Part shown: positions 8,717-16,821 of the stretch, piece by piece
Position numbering within the stretch: the stretch's first letter is position 1
Layout of the letters: every line of letters starts with the position of its first letter
From: JAJZOM01 sp046703545
GTDB taxonomy: Archaea > Thermoplasmatota > Thermoplasmata > Thermoplasmatales > Thermoplasmataceae
Reading direction: 5' to 3'
DNA: 64,000 nucleotides
NCBI GenBank assembly: GCA_046703545.1
Contig: JBJKSX010000053.1
Span: forward strand, 1 to 64,000
Position numbers and translations under genes: made by a program
The notes under the pieces: generated by a model
Databases searched by the model: none
The model's input: the letters and a program-made list of their open reading frames with translations, nothing else
Told to the model about the DNA's origin: nothing

Positions 8717-9481
8717 ATGACTAAACCTCTTGACCATAAGGTGGCATTGATTACAGGAGCTGGTTCTGGAGTAGGGGAGGAAATGGCCCGCCTTTTCAGT
8801 TCAGAGGGTGCCTCCGTTGTCGTGGTGGACAAGATACAGGAACGCGTGGAGAAGGCAGTTTCGCATATAAGGTCCAAGAACGGCACAGTTTACGGCCTCA
8901 CGCTTGACCTCACAAAGAAGGAAGACATCGAGAAGATGATTAATGACACGGTGAAGATTTTCGGGCACGTGGATATACTTTGCAACAACGCAGGAATCAT
9001 GGACGGTTTCTATTCGCTTGAGGAAACGGATGAAGCCTGGTGGGACAGGGTCCTTGACATCAACCTTAAGGCCCCGTTTTTGTCCACCAAATTGGCCCTT
9101 CCCCACATGATGAACAATGGTGGGGGTGTTGTCCTCAACACCGCTTCAATAGCTGGGCTCAGGGGAGGCCGGGCTGGGCTGGCCTACACCGTATCCAAGC
9201 ACGGCCTCATAGGTTTCACAAAGCACGTTGCAGCGTTCTATGGAGACCGCGGAATAAGGTGCAATGCCATGTCACTTGGTGCGGTGAAAACCAACATTGG
9301 TGTTGGGTCAAAGTCGCCAAGCGAACACGGAATGAAGATACTGGAAAAAACCGCTGCGGGGATGGGAGAACCGGCAGATCCATCGGAAATTGCCAAGATC
9401 GCTCTCTTCCTGGTTTCAAAGGACTCTAACTACATCAATGGCTCTGTGCTGGTCGCAGACAATGGCTGGACGGTTTACTGA
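8717..9481 (+). CDS. SDR-family NAD(P)-dependent oxidoreductase
   Basis: A full-length (254 residues) classical SDR. The cofactor motif TGAGSGVG is at 13-20, NNAG at 90-93, the catalytic Ser at 144 (NTASIAG) and the Tyr-Lys pair at Y157/K161 (AYTVSK). VVDK at the end of beta-2 has an Asp at position 38, which usually favours NAD over NADP. The pattern is FabG/sugar-dehydrogenase-like; in this group glucose, galactose or hydroxyacyl substrates are all possible, so I leave it unspecific. It is a single-gene unit with its own leaderless-type promoter. Confidence 0.88.
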   Translation: MTKPLDHKVALITGAGSGVGEEMARLFSSEGASVVVVDKIQERVEKAVSHIRSKNGTVYGLTLDLTKKEDIEKMINDTVKIFGHVDILCNNAGIMDGFYSLEETDEAWWDRVLDINLKAPFLSTKLALPHMMNNGGGVVLNTASIAGLRGGRAGLAYTVSKHGLIGFTKHVAAFYGDRGIRCNAMSLGAVKTNIGVGSKSPSEHGMKILEKTAAGMGEPADPSEIAKIALFLVSKDSNYINGSVLVADNGWTVY

Positions 9482-9623
9482 AGAATTACGACATTTGCAA
9501 TACACCTGAGAATGGCTGAAATGGGGCTTCCACCAGGGGTATTCAATTTTGTATAGTCATTTTTCATTAGAAAAAAGCGGGTTTTCAGCATACTCGCCAA
9601 ATGACGAAATGCACTTCAGCAAA

Positions 9624-9633
9624 TTATAAATAT
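9624..9633 (+). promoter_or_regulatory. TATA box fixing the start of the 67-residue protein
   Basis: TTATAAATAT is centred about 26 bp before the ATG at 9655. An in-frame ATG at 9601 lies upstream of this box and so cannot be in the transcript; this decides for the shorter protein. Confidence 0.6.
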
Positions 9634-9654
9634 CCCCCCGGGCTCTTTGCTTTA

Positions 9655-9858
9655 ATGCCAGAAGTTCACATAAGAAAAGAACTGTATGAAAGACTTGAGA
9701 GCCATGGAGAGAACACACCAGATATGGTAAATGACATTCTCCATAACTACCTGGTTGCCACAACTGCCCCAAAGTACAAATTCAGTGCCGAGGAAATGCA
9801 CCTGAAAGAGTACCATGAGCACGGCAACGCGGATTTAGCTCGCATACATTTTCCCTGA
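9655..9858 (+). CDS. Small ribbon-helix-helix-like protein
   Basis: The 67-residue product starts with a short beta-like stretch (PEVHIRKELYERLESHG) followed by two helices (TPDMVNDILHNYL), which fits the RHH DNA-binding fold seen in MetJ/Arc- and antitoxin-type regulators. The tail is acidic and His-rich (EYHEHGNADLARIHF). No toxin gene adjoins it, so a free-standing regulator is more likely than an antitoxin. It lies just upstream of azlCD in the same direction but is separated from it by a T-rich terminator-like stretch. Confidence 0.6.
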   Translation: MPEVHIRKELYERLESHGENTPDMVNDILHNYLVATTAPKYKFSAEEMHLKEYHEHGNADLARIHFP

Positions 9859-9895
9859 CTTTTTTTAGGGTTTTTTCATTCCTTTCCCTTTTTAA
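9859..9895 (+). terminator. T-rich transcription terminator
   Basis: Right after the stop codon there are three T-rich runs (seven Ts, six Ts, five Ts) within 37 bp. Archaeal RNA polymerase terminates at such oligo-T tracts without a hairpin. Confidence 0.5.
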
Positions 9896-9956
9896 TCACA
9901 ACTACTAGTTTTTCACATAACTATATCTCAACTCCGCCATACTGAATTGTGGTGCC

Positions 9957-10631
9957 ATGAAGGAAAACCGGAGCCTGCAATGGCTTTTCCCGGTTCTGGT
10001 CAGCTATGTGCCGGCGGGGGTTGCCTACGGGGTTCTAGCCACCGCCATCCACATCCCATGGTATTTCACGCTGATGCTATCCCTTGTTGTTTATTCTGGA
10101 GCCGTGCAGTCCGCTTTCCTTGGCTTCTGGTCCATAGGCCTCGAACCCGTCACAATGATTCTTACTGCATTCCTCCTGAATCTCAGGCATTCGATTTACG
10201 GGCCGCACATTGAAGAGAGTTTTGAGAGTGTTGGAAGCAGGGACATCTTTTCACTGGGGCCACTGCTCACCGATGAAGTCTATGCACTTGGAGTGGGGAT
10301 ACAGCCAATGGACATGCCGAGGCTCAGGGTCATCGCCATGATCGCATACCTCACATGGATCAGTTCCACCGCCCTGGGTATGGCCTTTACGGAGGGTATA
10401 CCCAGACTGCTTCTCCCTGCCCTTTACCTGGCACTTCCAGCTCTTTTCATGGCGCTCATGGTCCCGAGGATAAGGGAGGCAGGACCATTCGTCGCTGCAG
10501 CATTGTCCGTTACAGCTTCGGTGGTGTTCAGGCTTGAGGGGCTTCCTGTTTATTTCATACTGGTTTCCATATTGGTGGGAATCGTTGCTGGGATACTGGC
10601 GAGCCCTGGATTGAGGAGGCCGGTAAAATGA
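9957..10631 (+). CDS. azlC: AzlC-family branched-chain amino-acid exporter, large subunit
   Basis: The 224-residue protein has about seven hydrophobic helices and the family pattern: AGVAYGVLA near the N-terminus, VYSGAVQSAF in the next helix and ILTAFLLNLRHSIYGP. AzlC and AzlD together export branched-chain amino acids or analogues such as azaleucine across the membrane. The following azlD overlaps it by 4 bp (ATGA), so the two are translationally coupled. An acetolactate-synthase-like gene lies 8 kb away in the window, but no direct link is visible. Confidence 0.85.
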   Translation: MKENRSLQWLFPVLVSYVPAGVAYGVLATAIHIPWYFTLMLSLVVYSGAVQSAFLGFWSIGLEPVTMILTAFLLNLRHSIYGPHIEESFESVGSRDIFSLGPLLTDEVYALGVGIQPMDMPRLRVIAMIAYLTWISSTALGMAFTEGIPRLLLPALYLALPALFMALMVPRIREAGPFVAAALSVTASVVFRLEGLPVYFILVSILVGIVAGILASPGLRRPVK

Positions 10632-10921
10632 TTGTTCCGGTTGTTGCCCTCATCATCCTTCTGGGCATTCTCAGCCTGCTGCAGAGGGTCATACCCTGGG
10701 TGCTTTACAAGCGCCTGACGCCGGGAGCAATGTCGCAGAGGGTGTTTGATATTGTTGCTGTGGCTGCGTTCTCCTCCCTCATGGTCTACAATATGAACTC
10801 ATTTCAGTACCAGGACGTCATACCATTGATCCCTGCCTTTATTGTGGCCTTTCGGACCAGGAACATAGGGCTTTCGATTCTGGTTGGAATGGCGTTTGCC
10901 CTGGCGTTCACCGTCCTGTGA
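10628..10921 (+). CDS. azlD: AzlD-family transporter small subunit
   Basis: A 97-residue, very hydrophobic protein with three to four membrane helices and the sequence RVIPWVLYKRL, characteristic of AzlD, the partner of AzlC. Its start codon overlaps the azlC stop. The size is normal for the family. It ends 13 bp from the stop of the convergent tyrA gene. Confidence 0.82.
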   Translation: MIVPVVALIILLGILSLLQRVIPWVLYKRLTPGAMSQRVFDIVAVAAFSSLMVYNMNSFQYQDVIPLIPAFIVAFRTRNIGLSILVGMAFALAFTVL

Positions 10922-10934
10922 GGAGAATTCAATT

Positions 10935-11600
10935 TCAATGAGTTTCCGTGGGATCAAGCTCTTCTGCAAGCTTCCTGGTGACTTTTTCAATCTGCCTGAT
11001 GGCCTCCCTTGCAAAGGGGTTCAGCCTTATAGTGTCCATCAGAACTCCCGAGCTCTCAGATCCGGAGATTGCAGCGAGCTCTTTTAAAATCGCTTGTGAA
11101 GGGCCGGTGAAACCCAGATCATCACCGGTTGATCCCGCTGCAATCCTTGAAAGGAAGAATGGTTTCACAAGAACCTCCACCATGGCCCTGTCATGGGCAT
11201 CCGCCGTCATGTGGACAATGTTGAAACCTGGGAAAAGTTTCCTTATTGTTTCCTCGCCGGATTCCGGGGATATGTCATCGACATACACTATATTCCTGAA
11301 ATCAGGGTTTCCTGCACTCCTGGGCCCGAAGATGGGATGAATGCTGATGACCCTGCCCCCGTATCTCTTAATGGGAGTTTTCACAGACGAGATCTCAACT
11401 GTGGTGCAGTGGCCGCATTTTTGTAGATATTTTCCCACTTCGGCAACAGGCACGGAAAGGAAGCACAGATCAAAATCTGAAAAATCCGTTGAGCCCCAAT
11501 TGCCCCGATTGATTCCGGTTACGGTGTGCCCAACCTGAGTGAACAGTTCGCTGGCAAGTCTGCCAAAGTTTCCCGAAGCGCCTGCAAGAGCTATCTTCAT
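10935..11600 (-). CDS. tyrA: Prephenate dehydrogenase
   Basis: The N-terminus MKIALAGASGNFG is a GxxGxxG NAD(P)-binding Rossmann motif, and the IHPIFGP segment (about residue 89-95) holds the catalytic histidine typical of TyrA. The enzyme converts prephenate to 4-hydroxyphenylpyruvate in tyrosine synthesis. At 221 residues it is shorter than most TyrA proteins (usually 270 or more), so the C-terminal dimerisation domain is reduced. Its ATG overlaps the stop of the chorismate mutase gene by one base (TAATG), giving a two-step tyrosine operon. Confidence 0.85.
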   Translation of the reverse strand: MKIALAGASGNFGRLASELFTQVGHTVTGINRGNWGSTDFSDFDLCFLSVPVAEVGKYLQKCGHCTTVEISSVKTPIKRYGGRVISIHPIFGPRSAGNPDFRNIVYVDDISPESGEETIRKLFPGFNIVHMTADAHDRAMVEVLVKPFFLSRIAAGSTGDDLGFTGPSQAILKELAAISGSESSGVLMDTIRLNPFAREAIRQIEKVTRKLAEELDPTETH

Positions 11601-12220
11601 TACTGGATTACCCTTACGCTTACGTCTCCGGCCTTCACTGGAAACTTGAGGCTGAAATGCATCTCGCCGCTGCCCGTGATCCTGAAGTCGCAGGTTTCCT
11701 CATTTTCGCCAAGGCACACAGTTATGTCAGGCTCCTTGGGCTCTCCAAAGATGATGTGCCCGCCGTTTACCTGTATTCCTGCCTCCAGTGCTTCAGGAAG
11801 AGGCTTCCCTGAGTAGAAATCCACACCGGGCCTGGAAAGAAGCAGGCCTGCCAGCAGCTCAAGATTTGGCCTCGGCCCGTGGATGATGAATTCCCTTCCT
11901 TCAAGATTGTGCCTTGCATCGATGTAAGTGCTGTCATGCTCATTGATTATGGAGAATTCGAAGAGCGAAGACATTATGGATCGGCTCAGTCTGTCCATCC
12001 CCCCAAGCCCTTCAAGCACAGCTTCCTCACGTTCCCGTATCCTTGGGGGGAGGCCTGCCTCTCTCTTGACTCTTCCAATCTCCTGTGCAAGGAGTGCCCT
12101 TTCCCTGAACAGGTCAACCAGATTTTGGGAATTCTCTGCGATACTGCTTCGCAGCCTCTGCAGTTTTTCAGATTCACTGATCTCCTGAATGACAATCACC
12201 ACTCCTGAAGGGCATGACAC
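11600..12220 (-). CDS. AroQ-type chorismate mutase with an extra C-terminal domain
   Basis: Residues about 15-100 match the all-helical AroQ fold: LRSSIAENSQNLVDLFRERALLAQEIGRVKRE followed by IREREEAVL, including the charged residues that bind chorismate. It makes prephenate for the TyrA encoded directly downstream. The last ~105 residues (from about 100) are not part of the AroQ fold and I do not recognise them; they may be regulatory. The start is a GTG with a TATA-like ATTAATA about 25 bp before it; a later in-frame GTG after AGGAG is an alternative. Confidence 0.82.
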   Translation of the reverse strand: MSCPSGVVIVIQEISESEKLQRLRSSIAENSQNLVDLFRERALLAQEIGRVKREAGLPPRIREREEAVLEGLGGMDRLSRSIMSSLFEFSIINEHDSTYIDARHNLEGREFIIHGPRPNLELLAGLLLSRPGVDFYSGKPLPEALEAGIQVNGGHIIFGEPKEPDITVCLGENEETCDFRITGSGEMHFSLKFPVKAGDVSVRVIQ

Positions 12221-12389
12221 ACAGTAACACTCACACTTATTAATATTTTCCAGCTAAAAGACCAACATCATGATTGATTTGCGGTAATCACTCACTTTTC
12301 TGTTTATAACATGATGGAAACTTCCCCTTTTTTTATTATCCCTTATCAGTTGTTCTCAAGATTTATTTACTACAATAAAATAGTTAATC

Positions 12390-13271
12390 ATGAGATCTCT
12401 CCTCAAGGCCATAATCATTGTAACTATTGCAGCAGGAGTTGTGATTCCAGCTGGATATTTCTCACTTTCAGTATATCATAATAGCAGCATTGCTCTCCCC
12501 CAGCTGGTGCCAGGCAACTCCAATGTAGTGATCAGGGGAGAGTACAATTCCACTCCCATTTACGCTTATAATTACAGCAACACCACAGGCATCGTTTTGG
12601 GCATAAGCATGACCGGATTCAGCTCGCAGCTCTCGTCAGCAGAGAATACCACCAACATGACTCACGTGCAGATTGTCCCGACGCTTTACACCACCTACAG
12701 AAGCTATAATATCTTCAAGCTCTCAAACGTATCACTGGATGGCCTGTTGCCGTCTGTGCTCACCTCTACACCCCTGCCTTCCAACTTCACGGTCAATACT
12801 TCGAAGTACATTCAGAACGGCTCATTGTATCTCTCGGAACTCTACGGAGTGGTAACTGTGGGAAACCTGTCAGCGGTCAAGAATTCACTTGATGCGTATC
12901 TTGACAACACAGGCTTCCAGAATATTGCGGCCCTTAATTTCAACAGCACCGCCAATATCTCGGTATACTTCAGGGACTCAGCTTCACCTGTGAAGCAAGC
13001 AGTTGCCAATGTCTACTCCATGGAAACCACTTTCAACCTGGAGATGAGCAATTATTCAAATGCCATTACTGTGAACAAGTTGTTGAGTGGCCTTAACGCT
13101 TATGCTTACGTATACAACTACAATTTTACAGTGGCAGCGTCTGTTCCGCAAAACAACTGGGTTAATGGCACGATCACGATTGGAATCACGAACTACTATA
13201 TTCTGGGAGATATCCTGTCAAATCTAACAAACCTGAATTACACCCAGTATCTCTCGGGGTATAACTTATGA
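12390..13271 (+). CDS. Secreted or membrane-anchored protein encoded with an ABC transporter
   Basis: The 293-residue product has one N-terminal hydrophobic segment (about 7-28) that could be a signal anchor, followed by an extracytoplasmic region rich in Asn, Ser, Thr and Tyr with many N-X-S/T sequons, so it is probably an N-glycosylated surface protein. No known domain is apparent. Its stop overlaps the start of the ABC-2 permease gene by 4 bp, and that gene in turn overlaps the ATPase gene, so it is probably an extracellular accessory of this transporter. The ATG has a TATA-like AATAAAATA about 20 bp upstream. Confidence 0.7.
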   Translation: MRSLLKAIIIVTIAAGVVIPAGYFSLSVYHNSSIALPQLVPGNSNVVIRGEYNSTPIYAYNYSNTTGIVLGISMTGFSSQLSSAENTTNMTHVQIVPTLYTTYRSYNIFKLSNVSLDGLLPSVLTSTPLPSNFTVNTSKYIQNGSLYLSELYGVVTVGNLSAVKNSLDAYLDNTGFQNIAALNFNSTANISVYFRDSASPVKQAVANVYSMETTFNLEMSNYSNAITVNKLLSGLNAYAYVYNYNFTVAASVPQNNWVNGTITIGITNYYILGDILSNLTNLNYTQYLSGYNL

Positions 13272-14107
13272 ACGGAGAATTCAGCAAATTTATTGCATCT
13301 ACTTCCTACTACTTCAGGAACTACTACAGGTCCAGGAGCTTCTACCTGATGCTTGTCATATCCCTGCTTGTTTCCTTCCTGATGGCTTTCTTCACTATCA
13401 AGTATGTCAACGAGCTTCCGGGCCTTTTCCCTGGCGTTGACCTGGCCAGCATTGGGGAAACAACAAAAGAGTCCATTTTTGGCCTGGTGTGGTCCTATGT
13501 GCTTCTGGACCTGCCAGTGTTCGCTTCAGTGTTTTTTGGCTCAACTGCAGTATCCAGTGAGATTGAGAACAAGACTGCCTTTCATATTTTCACCCTGCCA
13601 ATCGGAAGAATGAATCTTCTGCTCTCCAAGTATCTGGCCGCCGTCATGGTGACCTTCCTCACTGTATCTGTTTTCCTTCTGGCTGAAGCTATCACGTTCA
13701 TGTATGTTTTCCCCATACCTCTGGTCACCAGCTATTACAATGCCCTCTGGCTGCTGGTTGTATTCATATTTGCCATGACTTCCTTCACTTTCATGATAAG
13801 CAGCATCTTCAACAAGAACACATACGCATACATCACCGTCTTCCTGATCTATTTCCTCATTTTCAATGCTTACCAGATCATCTCAGAGTTCCTGTACAAG
13901 ATAACCCCATTTTATCTGCTGGATGTGGCTGCAGGAATTGTGTACAAGGTGTACATGAACGTTTCAGTGTCCCCGTTCAATTTCAAGTTTTCGCTTTCCC
14001 CGGCCCCTACTCCGGAAGTCCTGCAGGCGCTTGTAATAATGGCCATATATTGCATAATCTCACTGGCAGTGGCAGCACTCATTTTTGAAAAGAAGGAGGT
14101 GAAATGA
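13268..14107 (+). CDS. ABC-2 type transporter permease
   Basis: The 279-residue protein has six hydrophobic helices and the arrangement of ABC-2 permeases: a first helix after a basic N-terminus, then a SSEIENKTAFHIFTLPIGR segment that resembles the coupling region of these permeases. It should form the channel of an exporter powered by the next gene's ATPase. It overlaps both neighbours by 4 bp, so the three proteins are made together. The substrate is unknown. Confidence 0.85.
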   Translation: MNGEFSKFIASTSYYFRNYYRSRSFYLMLVISLLVSFLMAFFTIKYVNELPGLFPGVDLASIGETTKESIFGLVWSYVLLDLPVFASVFFGSTAVSSEIENKTAFHIFTLPIGRMNLLLSKYLAAVMVTFLTVSVFLLAEAITFMYVFPIPLVTSYYNALWLLVVFIFAMTSFTFMISSIFNKNTYAYITVFLIYFLIFNAYQIISEFLYKITPFYLLDVAAGIVYKVYMNVSVSPFNFKFSLSPAPTPEVLQALVIMAIYCIISLAVAALIFEKKEVK

Positions 14108-14997
14108 TGCCTTCAGTGTATCTCGAAAACATTACAAAGAGATTCGGGTCATTTTACGCACTGAAGGATGTCAATCTTCAGATAGACGGGCCAGGCTGCA
14201 TAGGAATTCTGGGCCCAAATGGTGCTGGGAAGACCACCATGCTCAAGATCCTCACCAATATCATGCACTCAAGCACAGGGCAGGCACTGATAAATGGAAA
14301 GTCCGTCTCTGAGTATCCTGCCAAGGCCCTGTCTTCGGTTGGAGCCCTAGTGGAGCAGCCTGAATTCTACCCATACCTGACCGCCAGGGAGATTCTCAAT
14401 TTCGTGATCAAGATCAAGCAGGTAAAGGGAGATGGTCGCGATGAAATGGCCCGTGTTTCGGGACTGACCTCCATCACCCCATATCTGGACAGGAAAGCGG
14501 GGCAGCTCTCTAAAGGAATGAAGCAGAGGCTCGGGCTTGCGGTTGCAATGGTTGGAGACCCGGACATAATAATTCTTGATGAACCCACTTTCGGCCTCGA
14601 CCCCAGCGGAATGAGAACTGTCAGGGACCTCATAAAGAGCATCAATGAGTCAGGCGAGAAGATCATTATCCTGAGCACACACCTGATCTACGAAGCCCAG
14701 GAGGTATGTGACCGGATACTGATAATCAACAGGGGCGAGGTGGGCTATGATACAAGCAACAGCGTGTCAGGGAGCATGAAGTTGGAATTTGAAGGAAGCC
14801 CCCGGGGAATCGACCTGCCTTCGCACCTTGCAAATAACTTCTCAATCCATGGCAACAGCATGCAGGTGAGCAAAGCCCATGGCGTGTCGAACAACGATAT
14901 AGTTGAATTCTGCCAGAACAACGGACTGAAAATCAAGTGGGTTGTTCCCCATAATGATCTGGAGGATACCTACATTTCAATCACGAGCAAGCATTAA
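14104..14997 (+). CDS. ABC transporter ATP-binding protein (ABC-2 partner)
   Basis: A complete nucleotide-binding domain: Walker A GPNGAGKTT at 37-45, signature LSKGMKQR, Walker B IIILDEPTFGLDP and an H-loop in STHLIYEAQ. The C-terminal ~80 residues after the NBD are the usual small extension of DrrA/NatA-type subunits. It energises the permease encoded just before it. The LSKGM variant of the signature is common in this subfamily. Confidence 0.92.
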   Translation: MMPSVYLENITKRFGSFYALKDVNLQIDGPGCIGILGPNGAGKTTMLKILTNIMHSSTGQALINGKSVSEYPAKALSSVGALVEQPEFYPYLTAREILNFVIKIKQVKGDGRDEMARVSGLTSITPYLDRKAGQLSKGMKQRLGLAVAMVGDPDIIILDEPTFGLDPSGMRTVRDLIKSINESGEKIIILSTHLIYEAQEVCDRILIINRGEVGYDTSNSVSGSMKLEFEGSPRGIDLPSHLANNFSIHGNSMQVSKAHGVSNNDIVEFCQNNGLKIKWVVPHNDLEDTYISITSKH

Positions 14998-15072
14998 TTT
15001 AGTCCACAAATTGAAATTAATATTATCTAGGTAAACGGGATATCCCCTTTACCGCGCATAGAGTGACTTATC

Positions 15073-16821
15073 GTGTCATTGGGGAGCAGATTTGTAAGGA
15101 GGCTTAGAAATGGTCTAGGGGTATTCGATCCTCTCTTTTTCAGCGTAGGGTTTATGAAAGGAAAACGCTGGGCCCTGATCACAGTTGTTGTTGCTTCCCT
15201 AATCGCCACATTCTTCCAGCTACTCATACCCATATACATTGGTGATGCGGTCAGTTCCATCCAGGGACTGCAGTATTCCCAGGTTGAATACTTCGCAATC
15301 CTCATATTTGTCGCCTCAAGCATTTCAGGGGGAGTTCAGTTCATTGTGAGCTATGGTTCACAGTACGTGAGCCAGTACTATGCATACAACTTGAGGAAGA
15401 AAGTATTCGGCAGGCTTGTGGAGAAGAAATTTGGCTTCTTTGAGGAACAGACATCCGGTGACCTCCTTTCAAGGTCAACCATGGATATTCAGGCTTCAAG
15501 GTTCTTTATCCTGAACACTGCATCACAGCTTATCCCAACACTCTTCATGATCGGCTTCGCCTTTGTCTTCCTCTTCAGGATAAACCCTGAGTATGCAGGA
15601 ATTTTCACTGTTGCAGTGCCCGTACTGATCGTCATAGGAATTATTTTCCAGAAGAAACAGAGGACACACTGGAGGAGGATCAGGACATACTATGGCCAGA
15701 TAAATGAGAAACTGCAGGAAAATATAGTTGCAAACAGGGTTGTCAGGGGTTTCTCAGCAGAGGAGAGCGAAAACACCAAATTCTCTGACACCACCAGCTC
15801 ATTCTTCGACGAATACATGATTGTTGCCAGGATCAGGGGAAAATACAACAACCTGATGCCACTCATCGTCAGTGCTGCTGCCACTGGAATTCTGCTATTC
15901 GGGGGATACACCACCATCATAGGATCAGCGGATGTTGGGCCCCTTGTTTCTGCAGTCACGATTTTCAGCCTGATGAGTTTCCCTGTGAGTTTCCTCGGGA
16001 GGCTCATTGTATTTTCGGAAAACGCCCGCGCGGGCATATCGAGGATCCAGACCATTCTGGATGAGGAACATGACGAGAATTTCCATGAAGGCAGGGATGA
16101 AAAACTGCAGGGAGACCTGGAGTTCCATGATGTTGGCTTCAGAAGGGACGACCGGGACATACTCAAAAATATCTCTTTCAAGATCAACAGGGGCGAGTTT
16201 GTGGGCCTCACAGGAAGAACCGCCGCTGGAAAAAGTACTCTCATAAACCTGATTCCCAGGTTCTATGACCCTGACCAGGGAACTGTGACCTTTGGAGGCG
16301 TGGACATAAGGGAAGCAAAGCTGGCATCTCTGAGGAGGGCTGTTGCGCTTGTCCCCCAGGAAATAACACTCATATCAGGCACGTTAAGGGAGAATATCGC
16401 ATTCGGCAACACAAAAAGCTCACTTGAGGATGTCAAGAGGGCTGCCAGGCTTTCAAGAATAGCTGACTTCATTGAGTCCCTGCCGGAGGCGTATGAGACC
16501 ATGGTCGGGGAACGTGGAATCACCCTTTCGGGAGGGCAGAGGCAGAGAGTTGCCATTGCCAGGGCACTCATTTCAAAGCCTGAGATTCTCATACTCGATG
16601 ATGCCACAGCAAGTGTCGACCCTGAGACAGAACTTGAGATTTTCGAGAACATTCGGAGGGAAGTCCAGGGCATAACCATAATCAACGTTACCCACAGGGA
16701 ATCTGCCCTGAAGTTCTCGGACAAGGTCTTTGAGCTCAAGAAAGGGGCCATTGAGATGTGGAGCCAGGAAGAGAGCGAGGAGCACGATATTGGCCAGTTC
16801 AAGGCTGCAGGAGGCAAATGA
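15073..16821 (+). CDS. Heterodimeric ABC exporter, subunit 1 (degenerate catalytic site)
   Basis: This half-transporter (582 residues) has six membrane helices followed by an NBD. Walker A is GRTAAGKST at 381-389, the signature LSGGQ is canonical near 485, but Walker B reads ILDDATASVD near 508, with Asp in place of the catalytic Glu. In known heterodimeric exporters (TM287/288, BmrCD type) one subunit carries exactly this change. The start is a GTG; a GGGATATCCC palindrome lies 26-35 bp upstream in the promoter zone. The next gene overlaps by 4 bp and encodes the partner. Confidence 0.88.
   Translation: MSLGSRFVRRLRNGLGVFDPLFFSVGFMKGKRWALITVVVASLIATFFQLLIPIYIGDAVSSIQGLQYSQVEYFAILIFVASSISGGVQFIVSYGSQYVSQYYAYNLRKKVFGRLVEKKFGFFEEQTSGDLLSRSTMDIQASRFFILNTASQLIPTLFMIGFAFVFLFRINPEYAGIFTVAVPVLIVIGIIFQKKQRTHWRRIRTYYGQINEKLQENIVANRVVRGFSAEESENTKFSDTTSSFFDEYMIVARIRGKYNNLMPLIVSAAATGILLFGGYTTIIGSADVGPLVSAVTIFSLMSFPVSFLGRLIVFSENARAGISRIQTILDEEHDENFHEGRDEKLQGDLEFHDVGFRRDDRDILKNISFKINRGEFVGLTGRTAAGKSTLINLIPRFYDPDQGTVTFGGVDIREAKLASLRRAVALVPQEITLISGTLRENIAFGNTKSSLEDVKRAARLSRIADFIESLPEAYETMVGERGITLSGGQRQRVAIARALISKPEILILDDATASVDPETELEIFENIRREVQGITIINVTHRESALKFSDKVFELKKGAIEMWSQEESEEHDIGQFKAAGGK

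Noticed and set aside
15690..16817. Two long minus-strand frames inside the ABC exporter gene
   Set aside because: They are shadows of the Walker A to Walker B coding region and have no start signals.
16758..16817. N-terminal extension of exporter subunit 2
   Set aside because: The coupled ATG at 16818 with GGAGG is preceded by residues that only duplicate another frame of subunit 1.
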